Assembly: GCF_044784365.2 (NCBI RefSeq)
Contig: NZ_CP173070.2
From: Cetobacterium_A somerae
GTDB lineage: Bacteria; Fusobacteriota; Fusobacteriia; Fusobacteriales; Fusobacteriaceae
Length of the DNA stretch: 64,000 nucleotides
Direction: 5' to 3' (one strand)
Shown here: piece after piece, positions 16,552-24,796 of the stretch
Layout: each line of letters starts with the position of its first letter
Numbering within the stretch: the first letter of the stretch is position 1
Translations under genes and position numbers: made by a program
Notes under the pieces: generated by a model
Database searches by the model: none
Seen by the model: only the letters and a program-made list of their open reading frames with translations
What the model was told of the DNA's origin: nothing

Positions 16552-16824
16552 TTAACAAACCCCTTTTTTTATTGCTTTTCTCAATAAAATAACTATATTT
16601 TCTTGAAATTTTAAATTATAAGATTTTTGCAATATATCCATAAAATCTATAATTTCCTTTTGTGTAATTTCTTTTTGTAATTTTCTTATTTTTTTTATAT
16701 CTTTAATCCCTACTTCTGAACTAGCTGAGTAAATTTGTTTGAATATATTTTCATCTATACTTTTTCCTATCTCTCCATTTTTAAATATCTCTAATATATT
16801 ATCTTTATTTAGTATAGAGATACC
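16552..16824 (-). pseudogene. Coding-like fragment without a start codon
   Basis: A 90-codon open stretch with clean codon use (SILNKDNILEIFKNGEIGK, then KKIRKLQKEITQKEIIDFM, ending VILLRKAIKKGVC) but no ATG, GTG or TTG near its upstream end, which is bounded by a stop. Helical, Lys/Glu/Ile-rich; the family is not recognisable. Most likely the 3' part of a truncated gene. It is 43 bp upstream of the PD-(D/E)XK-like gene on the same strand. Confidence 0.35.
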
Positions 16825-16863
16825 TTAATATATAACGATTGTCAAATTAATATTAATATAAAA

Positions 16864-16904
16864 ATGACTTCCTATAATAGCTTAACACTATTATAGGAAG
16901 TCAT
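16864..16904. terminator. Perfect 17-bp hairpin downstream of the SNase gene
   Basis: Arms ATGACTTCCTATAATAG and its exact complement around a 7-nt loop. T-run on the minus side is moderate (TTTTATATT). Probably terminates the rep-parA-parB-nuclease transcript. Confidence 0.7.
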
Positions 16905-16947
16905 ATACTTTAAGACTCTCTTACATTTTTTTACTTTTTAGTTATTC

Positions 16948-17328
16948 TCATTTTTTATTTTTCTTTCTAAACTCCCAAGGTGGCGTAGGATTTTTCTCTT
17001 TCCATAATCCTAATCCTTCTAATTTAGCTTTCTCTTCAGCAGCAGCAAATTCTAAATTTTTCTTAGAATATTGCTTATACCACCAAGCATTTCCTGTTTC
17101 TAGCATGTAAAGATTTACATTTTTTCCATTATAATAAACCTCTCCAACAACTCTACTATATTGATCTTTATCCTTAACATCAATCTCTACAATTTTACCA
17201 TCTATCATCTTTTTTAAAACATCTAAAGACTTTATTCCATACTCTTGCTTTTTTTCTGGAGCATCAATTCCATAAAATCTAACTCTAACTTTTTCTCCAT
17301 CTTTTAAAACAGTTATCGTATCTCCCAT
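16948..17328 (-). CDS. Thermonuclease (staphylococcal-nuclease-like) family protein
   Basis: About 126 residues with the SNase OB-fold core: MGDTITVLKDGEKVRVRFYGIDAPEKKQ (substrate Arg in VRF, catalytic-site D in GIDAPE), DKDQYSRVVGEVYYNGKNVN (second Arg) and NAWWYKQYSK. No signal peptide. The first ATG is at 17328 (TTG at 17331), but neither has an RBS. The frame stays open and SNase-like upstream (IIGISIDLL aligns with the strand before DGDTI), back to the ParB stop region. So the gene may use a non-standard start, or its secretion signal was lost. It is on the par operon side and the function in the plasmid is unknown. Confidence 0.75.
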   Translation of the reverse strand: MGDTITVLKDGEKVRVRFYGIDAPEKKQEYGIKSLDVLKKMIDGKIVEIDVKDKDQYSRVVGEVYYNGKNVNLYMLETGNAWWYKQYSKKNLEFAAAEEKAKLEGLGLWKEKNPTPPWEFRKKNKK

Positions 17329-17359
17329 CAATAAATCTATACTTATTCCTATAATTTTA

Positions 17360-18031
17360 TTATCTGCTTTTTTTTAAAATATTTAATTCATATTCTAATT
17401 TTTTTATCTTTTGATAATATTCTGCTATTTTTTTTTCTATTTTTTCTATTTTTTCAAAACCATTATCTATAATTTCAACTTCTTCGATTTCGGGTGTTCT
17501 ATCTTTCGGGTTACCCGAAAGATTAACTTCAATCTCTTTTGCTACTATAACTGGTTTTTCAGCATTTACAATTTCTAGTATCTCTTTAACATTTACTTTA
17601 TCTTTTATTTTAGAAATAGTTTTTATTGCTTTTTCAGGTATCTCAAATATCCTTTCGTTTGCAACTTCCATAAATAATTCATTTCTTTTAAGAAGCATAT
17701 ATACAAAATCTTTTTTAAAACCTAATGTTTCATACCATTTTATAAATGATCCTGTTTTAGCTGAAGCTAAAGTTTTTTGAGCTTCATAAAATATTTTTGA
17801 TAAAGCTATTGTATTTTTAGAAAGTTCATTTGCATGGTGAATAGCTTTTTCTTCAAATATAATCATTTGCTCTTTTTGTAGATTTTCAAGTTCAAATTCA
17901 TCGTAATTTAAAATTGGATTATACTTCTCTTTAATTTCTAACACTTCAATTTGAGATGTAACTTTTTGGATATTAGTTTCTTTAAATTTTTCTCCTAATT
18001 TATTTGCTATTTTTACATTGATTTTTTTCAT
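17360..18031 (-). CDS. ParB-like partition partner (DUF3102-like domain plus coiled coil)
   Basis: 223 residues, starting one base into the ParA stop (ATGA-type overlap), so translation is coupled to ParA. Residues 60-125 (AIHHANELSKNTIALSKIFYEAQ, then GSFIKWYETLGFKKDFVYMLLKRNELF) resemble DUF3102-type regions used by plasmid centromere-binding proteins. The C-terminus is a predicted coiled coil (FEKIEKIEKKIAEYYQKIKKLEYEL). It should bind the plasmid centromere and stimulate ParA. Its own coding sequence contains the 23-bp palindrome at 17501-17523, encoding LSGNPKD. There is no canonical ParB/Spo0J domain. Confidence 0.7.
   Translation of the reverse strand: MKKINVKIANKLGEKFKETNIQKVTSQIEVLEIKEKYNPILNYDEFELENLQKEQMIIFEEKAIHHANELSKNTIALSKIFYEAQKTLASAKTGSFIKWYETLGFKKDFVYMLLKRNELFMEVANERIFEIPEKAIKTISKIKDKVNVKEILEIVNAEKPVIVAKEIEVNLSGNPKDRTPEIEEVEIIDNGFEKIEKIEKKIAEYYQKIKKLEYELNILKKSR
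17501..17523. repeat. 23-bp perfect palindrome, copy 3 (inside the ParB-like gene)
   Basis: Identical to copy 2 with the same additional TTTCGGGTG half-site just before it; lies in the region between the DUF3102-like domain and the coiled coil. Confidence 0.85.
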
Positions 18032-18729
18032 TAAGACACCACCCTAGCAATTTCTATTAAACTATTTTGTATTTCATCTATTTTTTTTGAACTGCTTTCT
18101 AAAACTGTTTTTCCTTGATGTGTTAATTCAGATAAAAATGCCATTTGTGGTATAGGTTCCGCAAAATAAATTGAATTTCCTTTTAAAAAATCTCCTAATA
18201 TATTTTTCCAAAATTTCTCTGACTTTGTTTTAGAAAATTTATTAGGCACAATCGCCTTCACTTTTGCTAAATCTACTTCATTTGATAAATTTAAAATTCC
18301 CTTACAGCTTGCTGTATCTAACATAGTTGGTATAACTATACTATCTGCAAGTTCTAGAAAACACTTATCTATATTTAATATAGGTACTGAGTCAATTAAA
18401 ATATAGTCATATTCAGATTTTAGTCTTTCTACTAAAATCTTTAATTTTTTATCAAACCCTCTTTTGAAATTACTGCTTGTTAACGGAATATAATATAGAT
18501 TTTCTCTTAGTGCGACCATATCACCATCACCTTTGTCCAACCAATTTTCTAATCCTTCATTAAATTCAATATCAACACCTGCATACAGCATTACATTATT
18601 TTGTGAGTCAGAAGTTAGAACTAATATCTTATTATTATCTATATTTGAAAGAATATGAGCTAATTGCAAAGTAAGCCATGATTTACCAACTCCACCCTTA
18701 TTATTCTTTATTGTAATAACTTTTCCCAT
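18031..18729 (-). CDS. parA: ParA-family plasmid partition ATPase
   Basis: 232 residues. Deviant Walker A at residues 11-17 (KGGVGKS in ITIKNNKGGVGKSWLTLQLAH), Walker A' region VLTSDSQNN and Walker B-like YDYILIDSVPI, then SIVIPTMLDTASCKG. A short ParA without an N-terminal HTH (type Ib-like), so autoregulation is more likely by the partner protein. It lies directly downstream of rep (9-bp gap) and upstream of the ParB-like gene, a compact rep-parA-parB replication/segregation block. Note the usual D of the Walker A' box is kept as DSQN. Confidence 0.93.
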   Translation of the reverse strand: MGKVITIKNNKGGVGKSWLTLQLAHILSNIDNNKILVLTSDSQNNVMLYAGVDIEFNEGLENWLDKGDGDMVALRENLYYIPLTSSNFKRGFDKKLKILVERLKSEYDYILIDSVPILNIDKCFLELADSIVIPTMLDTASCKGILNLSNEVDLAKVKAIVPNKFSKTKSEKFWKNILGDFLKGNSIYFAEPIPQMAFLSELTHQGKTVLESSSKKIDEIQNSLIEIARVVS

Positions 18730-18738
18730 GTTTCCTCC

Positions 18739-20538
18739 CTATTTTAATTTCTCTGCTATAGTTTCATTTATTTCGTCTATTGTTAATTTCTTTAAAATGA
18801 ATTTAGTCCCTAATTCTTTTAAGATTTCTCTTTTTATTTCTAAAATTTTTTCATCTGTTAAATCTAAAATCATTTTATACATCTCAATACTTTTATTTAT
18901 TATATCGTTAAATATTTCTAGTTCTAATACTAAATTATCATCAACTTTTGTATTTGTTTCGTATACTTGTACTTCTTCTATTATTTTATTTTTATGTAAA
19001 TTATTTTTAGATATATATTTATAAACCAAGCTATTTTTAGCAGCTTTAAAAGCCATTTGCTGAATTTTTGTTTCTTGGCCGCACTCTTTAATATACTCTC
19101 GATATGTTTTTTCTTCAATATCTTTTTTCATACTATCTGATAAATTATTATAAAATTTAACTATATTTTCATCAATTTGAGAAATTTCATCATTTTTCCT
19201 TACTTCTTCTTCTTTTAAAACTATTTTATTAGAACTTTTCTCACTATTTTCCTTGATTAGAATATCATCCGCCCAATTATTTTCAAGAGCTTTTAAAAAA
19301 TATGCCTTAGGGCTTGTAACCTTTTTTTGATTAGACATATATATTGCTGTAGCTTTAACTTTTTCATATCCATAATTTTCAATTGATTCTTTTATAATTT
19401 TAGGCATAGATTTTAATGTTTTAGCTTTAGATGGCATTTTTTCTAAAATTTCAAATATCATTTCATTTGTAGCAATAATAACTGGCTCTGCTTCTTCAAT
19501 ATTCTTTTCTGTAAAACTTATAGCTAAATTATTATAAATATTTTTAAGTTCTTTATTATCTTCATCAAAACGTTCTTGCTTTAAAATATTATGAGCTTCA
19601 TCAAAATAAATTTCAACATCAGATTCCAACCATGTTGATGTTTTAATAAATTTAAAATCTTTTATAAGATGTTTTTGTTTTAACTCATTAAAAGCTTTTT
19701 CTAAAGTTTTAATTGTTGTTGATAAAGTTTTTTTCTCATATTTTAAAGGTATTTTTTTTATTAATGCGAAAACTGATTCTCTAACATATAACTCTTCAAA
19801 TCTTATTTTTTCAATAAGCATATATAACGTTCTTGAAACACTAGAATTTATATCTAAAAGAATATCTGAATCGTATACCAAATATCCTCTTTTCACGATG
19901 TTTTTGTAAAAATGGTCGGAAATTCTTATAATATAAACTTCTCTAATACGTCCATCTTTTATCGTATTTTTTATACTTTCATTACCAGATAAATCTAACT
20001 TTTTAGATTTAAATGTCAATATTGGGGTACTAACTTCCTCTTTTAAAATTGCATTCATTTCATTTGAATACATTGTATTCTTAAAATTATAACTTGTCTC
20101 TGACAATCTTAATAACGCTCTTTTTATTTCGCTAATATAATTATTAGAATGAGTTTTTACAGCATCTTTTATTTCTTTAGCTGTAACAATAAATTCCTGT
20201 GTCATCCCTTTCTCTTTCATTAATTTCATTAGGGCAATAAAAACTCTTTCTTCTCCTTCTCCTGGAATCAACTCACCACTAGAAGGTTTTACTGTTATAT
20301 AAGTGTCTCGGTTCTTGTTAAAAAAATAAGTTGTTATTTCGTTCTTTTTTCTTTTGGTATTTTTACTAAAAATTGGAAATTGAACTATATTCATATCCAT
20401 TCGAACCAAAGCTTTATTCTTTATATATTTTTCATCAATAGATATATCCTCTTCTAAATAATATGTAGGACCTGTATCTATTGTTTCAATAAAATCTGTT
20501 CCATCTGAATGAATTAAATCATTTATTTTTTTAGACAT
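18739..20538 (-). CDS. rep: Plasmid replication initiator protein (RepA/RepB-like, iteron-binding)
   Basis: 599 residues. The first half contains two winged-helix-like segments typical of iteron initiators: EERVFIALMKLMKEKGMTQ, then AKEIKDAVKTHSNNYISEIKRALLRLS, later DSDILLDINSSVSRTLYMLIEKI and TTIKTLEKAFNELKQKHLIKDF. The second half is charged and helical, without a recognisable catalytic motif. It should bind the 22-bp iterons immediately upstream (20725-20834), open the origin, and probably repress its own promoter through the inverted iteron at 20568-20584. First gene of the rep-parA-parB operon. RBS AAGGAGAAGT precedes ATG. Confidence 0.88.
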   Translation of the reverse strand: MSKKINDLIHSDGTDFIETIDTGPTYYLEEDISIDEKYIKNKALVRMDMNIVQFPIFSKNTKRKKNEITTYFFNKNRDTYITVKPSSGELIPGEGEERVFIALMKLMKEKGMTQEFIVTAKEIKDAVKTHSNNYISEIKRALLRLSETSYNFKNTMYSNEMNAILKEEVSTPILTFKSKKLDLSGNESIKNTIKDGRIREVYIIRISDHFYKNIVKRGYLVYDSDILLDINSSVSRTLYMLIEKIRFEELYVRESVFALIKKIPLKYEKKTLSTTIKTLEKAFNELKQKHLIKDFKFIKTSTWLESDVEIYFDEAHNILKQERFDEDNKELKNIYNNLAISFTEKNIEEAEPVIIATNEMIFEILEKMPSKAKTLKSMPKIIKESIENYGYEKVKATAIYMSNQKKVTSPKAYFLKALENNWADDILIKENSEKSSNKIVLKEEEVRKNDEISQIDENIVKFYNNLSDSMKKDIEEKTYREYIKECGQETKIQQMAFKAAKNSLVYKYISKNNLHKNKIIEEVQVYETNTKVDDNLVLELEIFNDIINKSIEMYKMILDLTDEKILEIKREILKELGTKFILKKLTIDEINETIAEKLK

Positions 20539-20567
20539 ATACTTCTCCTTTTTTTATATGAAAAAGA

Positions 20568-20700
20568 CCCAAATTAACAAGGTACAAGTCATAGAATTTC
20601 ACAAAAATATATCTTGTTCATTAAGAATTTTCTATATAATAACATATATTTATCAAAAAATATAGATATTTTCATAAAAATATACCTTGTTCATTAAGAA
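20568..20700. promoter_or_regulatory. Rep upstream region: inverted iteron and two diverged iteron-like repeats
   Basis: The inverted iteron core (CCAAATTAACAAG) lies about 30 bp before the rep ATG, where it would overlap the rep promoter or leader: a classical autorepression arrangement. Two diverged copies, CTTGTTCATTAAG at 20613 and 20686, sit within a near-duplicated stretch (CATAAAAATATA-type DNA before each, 73 bp apart). Confidence 0.7.
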
Positions 20701-20724
20701 AATTGATATGTATAAAACATATAC

Positions 20725-20834
20725 CTTATTAATTTGGATTATATATCTTGTTAATTTGGATGGTTATCCTTGTTAATTTGGATTATAACCCTTGTTAATT
20801 TGGATTATAACCCTTGTTAATTTGGATTAATAAA
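20725..20834 (+). repeat. Five 22-bp iterons: plasmid replication origin
   Basis: The core CTTGTTAATTTGGAT (the first copy is CTTATT) starts at 20725, 20747, 20769, 20791 and 20813, so spacing is exactly 22 bp, two helical turns. The surrounding DNA is extremely AT-rich, suited to strand opening, and the initiator gene lies next to it. Downstream to 21017 there are short AACAAAAAAACAA-type repeats and no gene. Confidence 0.93.
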
Positions 20835-21017
20835 AATATGAATAAAACTAATAAAATCAACGGTAATATCACTAAAAAACATGTGTAATTTTTGTACATA
20901 ACAAAAAAACAATATATAACAAAAAAACAACAAGAAACAATGTATAATTTTTAAAATAAGTTTTAAAAGTAAAATAAACGATTTAATTTTTAACATTGAA
21001 ATATCTTGATATAAAAT

Positions 21018-23237
21018 TTAAAAATCTATTTCAAAACTTTTTCTTTTCTTTTTCTCTATTTCAAAATCAACTAAATAGTTACCTAAGATTTTTCCTCTTA
21101 AATTAATATAATTTATTTTTAAAGATTCTTTAGTAAATCTATTAGATATATTTTTTTCAGAATCTAAATTTCTTTTTAATTTATTTGTTTCTTTAATAAA
21201 AAATTCATTGAGTTGAGATTTCTCTTTTAACATATTACTTTGTTTGGAATATCTATTACAAATATTATCTCTTAAATTATTAATTCTAGATATTTCTTCA
21301 TGAAGTTTCTTATCACCAATTGATATTTGAATCTCTTTAAACTCTTTTTCTAATTTTAAAAGAGACTCACTAACACTTTTAAGTTCTCTATTTATTCTAG
21401 ACATAGAATTTAAATGTAATAACTTTTTAGAAAATGTTGTATATGAATCTTTTTCTATTTGTAACCTAATTCTTTTATTGTCTAAAACTCTATATTCTTT
21501 CATAGCTTTAAAGTATCTTCCTTTACTTAAACTATTTAAAGCTAAGCGTTCTATATCTTCAAATTTTATAGATTTAAAATAATTATAAATCTCAAATGAT
21601 TTTGAAGCTTTTAAATTGATTTTAAGCCTTTCTGATTCAACTCTGGATAAATAACTCTCAAAAGTCACTTCTTTAGCCTTAAAAATGGTTTTACGCAGTA
21701 TTTCGACGGTTATTTTTCTATCTAACAGAATAGATTCTTGCAACTCTTTTTCTTTTAGCAATTTTGACTCTATACTTTTTTCAATTCTAATCTTTTTATT
21801 TTTCATTTCAGGAGTGGAATAATCGCTTTTTATTTTTTCAATTTGAGATAAAATAACTTTATTTGACTCGTTTAATCTCTCAATTTCTTTTTTAAAGAAA
21901 TTTAACTCATTTTCATTACCAATTTTATGATTATAAGTTATTTCGTATTCTCTTAATTTTAAGTTGTGATAATCTAACTGTTTTTTTAATTTGCAATACT
22001 TCCCTTTAGTCAGAATATTTAAACTTGTAGTTTCTAAGTTTTTCAACTGTCTTGGAATATTTTTTAAGATCTTTTCAGCTTTTTTTATTTCACAGTTACT
22101 TTGATTAAATATATTAAACATAGTATTGAAACTATTTTTTAATTTTTCTTCTGCATAAACTTTAAATTCATTCTCTTGTATTGTTTCTTCAAATTGATCC
22201 AAATACTTTTCTAAATTAAGTTTATCACTGTTTAAATTTTTCAATAATATATTTAAAGAATCTAATCTATTTTTCTCCATATTAAAACTGCTTAAAAGCT
22301 CATATTCTACTTTTAAGATCTGCACATTTATTCCTTCTAACTTCTCATGGGTATCTAAAATATCTTGGTATTTACTATCACTAAAACTATTTAACTCTAA
22401 ATCAATCTCTTTAATCGCATCTTTTTTCAAAGATTTCTCAGCTTCTAATCTTTCTAATTTTAGAATTTCATCTTTTAACTCTTTTATCTCTCTATTTAGC
22501 TTAAAAGATTCTAGCTTATGTTTATGGTCTTCACTTAATTTCTCTTCAGTTTTTTTTAATAAGGCTCCATTAATGTGAATAGGATTTCTGTCTAAAGATT
22601 CAGCCAAAAGATGATCTCCTTTTTCTAAAGCAATCTCTCTTTGTTTCTCTAAAGTTTCACATGAAACTCTTTCATTACTTTTTTCATTTTCTAAATATTT
22701 ATTTTGTATATCTTCCCAAAGTTTTCTTATCTCTAATAACTTTTCTATATTATTCCAGCTTGTATTTTTCTTACAACCTCCACGTTCTGGAGATTTAGCA
22801 TTTGATCTTTTAAAAAAAATCTCTTTATTTCGCTCAATTCCATCAAGTTCTCTTGGAGAAAACATTATATGAGCGTGAGTATTTAAAATATCTTTTTTGT
22901 ATGAACTTTCTTTACTGTGAATAGATACAGAATAGTGATATTTTCCCTCTAGAATAGTATCTATAAATTCATTTAAAAGCTCAATATTTTTCTCATGAGA
23001 CAGTTCATTAGGAAGAGATATTCTAATCTCTTTATACACTGTGCCATTAATTCTTTCATTGTCATCAGCAGCTACCCAAAATTCTTTAGGAGATTTGCAC
23101 CAATTAGGCAAATTGTGATTAGTATATTTAATCTCATTTTCTTTATTAGCATATTTATTTTGTCCTAAAATATAGTCAATATGTGGCCCACCTTTTCCAA
23201 CTCTACCATAAGATATATTCAAATGATAATTTGCCAT
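21018..23237 (-). CDS. mobA: MobA/MobL (MobQ-type) conjugative relaxase
   Basis: 739 residues from the ATG at 23237, chosen over 23309 because of a perfect GGAGGTGAAATC and because MANYHLNISYGRVGKGGP is the usual family N-terminus. The HUH metal site is seen as H107 with H121 and H123 (NTHAHIMFSPREL), preceded by WVAADDNERINGTVYKEIRISLP. The C-terminal two-thirds is a long, Lys/Glu/Leu-rich coiled-coil region without the helicase motifs of TraA. It nicks oriT, which lies just upstream at 23298-23352, and pilots the strand through the coupling protein. It is transcribed away from the tra operon. Confidence 0.93.
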   Translation of the reverse strand: MANYHLNISYGRVGKGGPHIDYILGQNKYANKENEIKYTNHNLPNWCKSPKEFWVAADDNERINGTVYKEIRISLPNELSHEKNIELLNEFIDTILEGKYHYSVSIHSKESSYKKDILNTHAHIMFSPRELDGIERNKEIFFKRSNAKSPERGGCKKNTSWNNIEKLLEIRKLWEDIQNKYLENEKSNERVSCETLEKQREIALEKGDHLLAESLDRNPIHINGALLKKTEEKLSEDHKHKLESFKLNREIKELKDEILKLERLEAEKSLKKDAIKEIDLELNSFSDSKYQDILDTHEKLEGINVQILKVEYELLSSFNMEKNRLDSLNILLKNLNSDKLNLEKYLDQFEETIQENEFKVYAEEKLKNSFNTMFNIFNQSNCEIKKAEKILKNIPRQLKNLETTSLNILTKGKYCKLKKQLDYHNLKLREYEITYNHKIGNENELNFFKKEIERLNESNKVILSQIEKIKSDYSTPEMKNKKIRIEKSIESKLLKEKELQESILLDRKITVEILRKTIFKAKEVTFESYLSRVESERLKINLKASKSFEIYNYFKSIKFEDIERLALNSLSKGRYFKAMKEYRVLDNKRIRLQIEKDSYTTFSKKLLHLNSMSRINRELKSVSESLLKLEKEFKEIQISIGDKKLHEEISRINNLRDNICNRYSKQSNMLKEKSQLNEFFIKETNKLKRNLDSEKNISNRFTKESLKINYINLRGKILGNYLVDFEIEKKKRKSFEIDF

Positions 23238-23297
23238 GATTTCACCTCCTCTAAAGTCGAAGACACCTGAAAGGTCAGAAAACCTCTTCAAATACGC

Positions 23298-23352
23298 AGT
23301 TTCTAGCAATTTGCCAGAGCAAATGTTAGAAACTATTAAGCGTGCACTTTGG
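23298..23352 (+). other. oriT: Predicted oriT: inverted repeat plus MobQ-type nick region
   Basis: A 16-17 bp inverted repeat (arms 23298-23314 and 23319-23334, AGTTTCTA at one end and TAGAAACT at the other) is followed by ATTAAGCGTGCACTTTGG. TAAGCGTGCACTT matches the known MobQ nick core TAAGTGCGCCCTT at 10 of 13 positions, which would place nic near 23347. It lies between the divergent relaxase gene and the tra operon, the usual place. The match to the core is from memory of the RSF1010/staphylococcal oriT group. Confidence 0.75.
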
Positions 23353-23501
23353 TGACTTCTATTTGGTAGTTATACTATGCGAATGATCTATTTCTTTATT
23401 TTTTTCTATTTTTTCTTTGATTTTTATTTTTTTAAAAAAGGAAATGCTCTATATTTGGAATAAAAAGCAAAAACTAATAAATTTTTAAAAGGAGAGAATT
23501 A

Positions 23502-24071
23502 ATGCGGTATAGAAATAAACTTACTTTACTATTTTGTTTAATGTTTTCAACTATTTTCTCAAAGGACGAACTTTTAGAAACATATATTTTAAAAAATATC
23601 TCTAACTTAGAGAATGCTCAATTTATCTATGAAGATATTATTCGATTTTCAAGTAAATATGAGATTGATCCAGCGCTAGTAGTTTCTATTATAAAAGTTG
23701 AAAGTAACTTTAATCATAATGCTATATCAGAAAAAGGAGCAATTGGTTTAATGCAACTTATGCCTGAAACAGCTGAAGAACTTCAAGTAGATCCGTTTAA
23801 TGTTTCGTCAAATATTGAAGCTGGAATTAGATATTTTTCAAGATGTTTAAAATTAAATAATAACGATATAGCTTTAGCTTTAGCAAGTTATAATGCGGGG
23901 CATAGCAGTGTTCAAAAATATGAAAGTATTCCACCTTTTACAGAGACAGATAACTATATCTCAGAAGTTTTAAAAATATATACTGGAAGTTTTAATAAAA
24001 AATATATTTTTAATCCAGTTTCTTTTCAAGAGAGTACTTTTAAATTTGGAGAAAAAGATGAAAATAGATGA
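23502..24071 (+). CDS. VirB1-like lytic transglycosylase (SLT domain)
   Basis: 189 residues. Signal peptide MRYRNKLTLLFCLMFSTIFS; the SLT catalytic domain spans about residues 45-160. Catalytic Glu is residue 67 in ALVVSIIKVESNFNHNAIS, followed by KGAIGLMQLMPETAEEL and ALASYNAGHSSVQKY, all family hallmarks. It opens peptidoglycan for assembly of the transfer apparatus. First gene of the plus-strand tra operon; overlaps the next gene by 14 nt. RBS AAAGGAGAG. Confidence 0.93.
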   Translation: MRYRNKLTLLFCLMFSTIFSKDELLETYILKNISNLENAQFIYEDIIRFSSKYEIDPALVVSIIKVESNFNHNAISEKGAIGLMQLMPETAEELQVDPFNVSSNIEAGIRYFSRCLKLNNNDIALALASYNAGHSSVQKYESIPPFTETDNYISEVLKIYTGSFNKKYIFNPVSFQESTFKFGEKDENR

Positions 24072-24528
24072 ATTAAATGAAAAACTTCAAAAAAGTAGGG
24101 AAAAGCTTCAAGAATTAGAAAGAGATAAAAAAATATATATGTCTAATGAAAGCAGAGAGAAAAGAAGAAAAAGAGCTCGGAATCTTATAATGTTAGGAGC
24201 TTTATTTGAAATTGAAAGTTTGGATAAAGAAAGTGGTGAAGCATTACTTGGGTTTTTACATGAAAATAAAGAGGTATTTTTTAAAAATAGAGATAAGTAT
24301 TTTGAAAAAGGAAAAGAGATTTTAGAAAAAAGAAAAAATTTAAAAAATCAAGAAAATAACGAAATTGGAAAAGAAGAGATTAAAGAGTTATTAGAACTAG
24401 TTAATATATTTAAATCTAAAAATCAAGATTTAGGAGTTTATATACAGGAAAGATTTAAAAAAAAGTTATTTCAAGATTTAACAATAAGTCAATTTGAAAT
24501 AATAAAAGATTATATAAAAAACCTCTAG
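24058..24528 (+). CDS. TraD/MobC-like small conjugal transfer protein
   Basis: 156 residues from the ATG at 24058, which has GGAGAAAA at the right distance; a TTG at 24046 is in frame but poorer. The N-terminus is a basic coiled coil (KLQKSREKLQELERDKKIY), then SREKRRKRARNLIMLGALFEIESLDKES, resembling the RxxRxRxLIxLGAL core of Agrobacterium TraD/MobC-type relaxosome accessory proteins. The remainder is charged helix. It probably helps the relaxase at oriT. Ends at an intrinsic terminator, so the trbC operon starts separately. Confidence 0.6.
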   Translation: MKIDELNEKLQKSREKLQELERDKKIYMSNESREKRRKRARNLIMLGALFEIESLDKESGEALLGFLHENKEVFFKNRDKYFEKGKEILEKRKNLKNQENNEIGKEEIKELLELVNIFKSKNQDLGVYIQERFKKKLFQDLTISQFEIIKDYIKNL

Positions 24529-24545
24529 AGATAGAGGTTTTTTAT
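24520..24545 (+). terminator. Intrinsic terminator after the TraD-like gene
   Basis: AACCTCT/AGAGGTT stem with a 5-nt AGAGA-type loop, then TTTTTT. Confidence 0.85.
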
Positions 24546-24562
24546 ATGATTATAGTTTTTAA

Positions 24563-24796
24563 TTATTTTTTTATTTTAATTATCCCAAGTCGTAGAAGTT
24601 CTGCCTTATTTAAATCAAAAAATCTTTCAGAATAAAGGTCATATTGAAAAGTTTGTTCGTAATGCTTTCGATCTCCAAATTGCTTGGAATGAAAGAGTTT
24701 ATGATTAGTTTTAAATGTGATTCCTAAAGATAAAGCTTCTAAAAATTTTAATTCATTAACTTCGTAATTTAAGAGGTGTTTATTTTTTTCTTTCAT
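24563..24796 (-). CDS. Small hypothetical protein on the opposite strand of the tra region
   Basis: 77 residues from the ATG at 24796, which has AAGGAG seven bases upstream; the ATG at 24835 lacks an RBS. Sequence MKEKNKHLLNYEVNELKFLE, ALSLGITFKTNHKLFHSKQF, ending RLGIIKIKK. Basic, with one aromatic/His-rich central part; no known domain. It is convergent with the TraD-like gene and divergent from trbC, so it could be a regulator of the trb promoter, but nothing in it is a clear HTH. Confidence 0.55.
   Translation of the reverse strand: MKEKNKHLLNYEVNELKFLEALSLGITFKTNHKLFHSKQFGDRKHYEQTFQYDLYSERFFDLNKAELLRLGIIKIKK

Noticed and set aside
20725..20834. Regular repeats that might be a CRISPR array
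   Set aside because: Spacing is 22 bp with a 15-bp core and only 7 bp between; the in-between bases are also similar, no cas genes are present, and a rep gene is adjacent. These are iterons.
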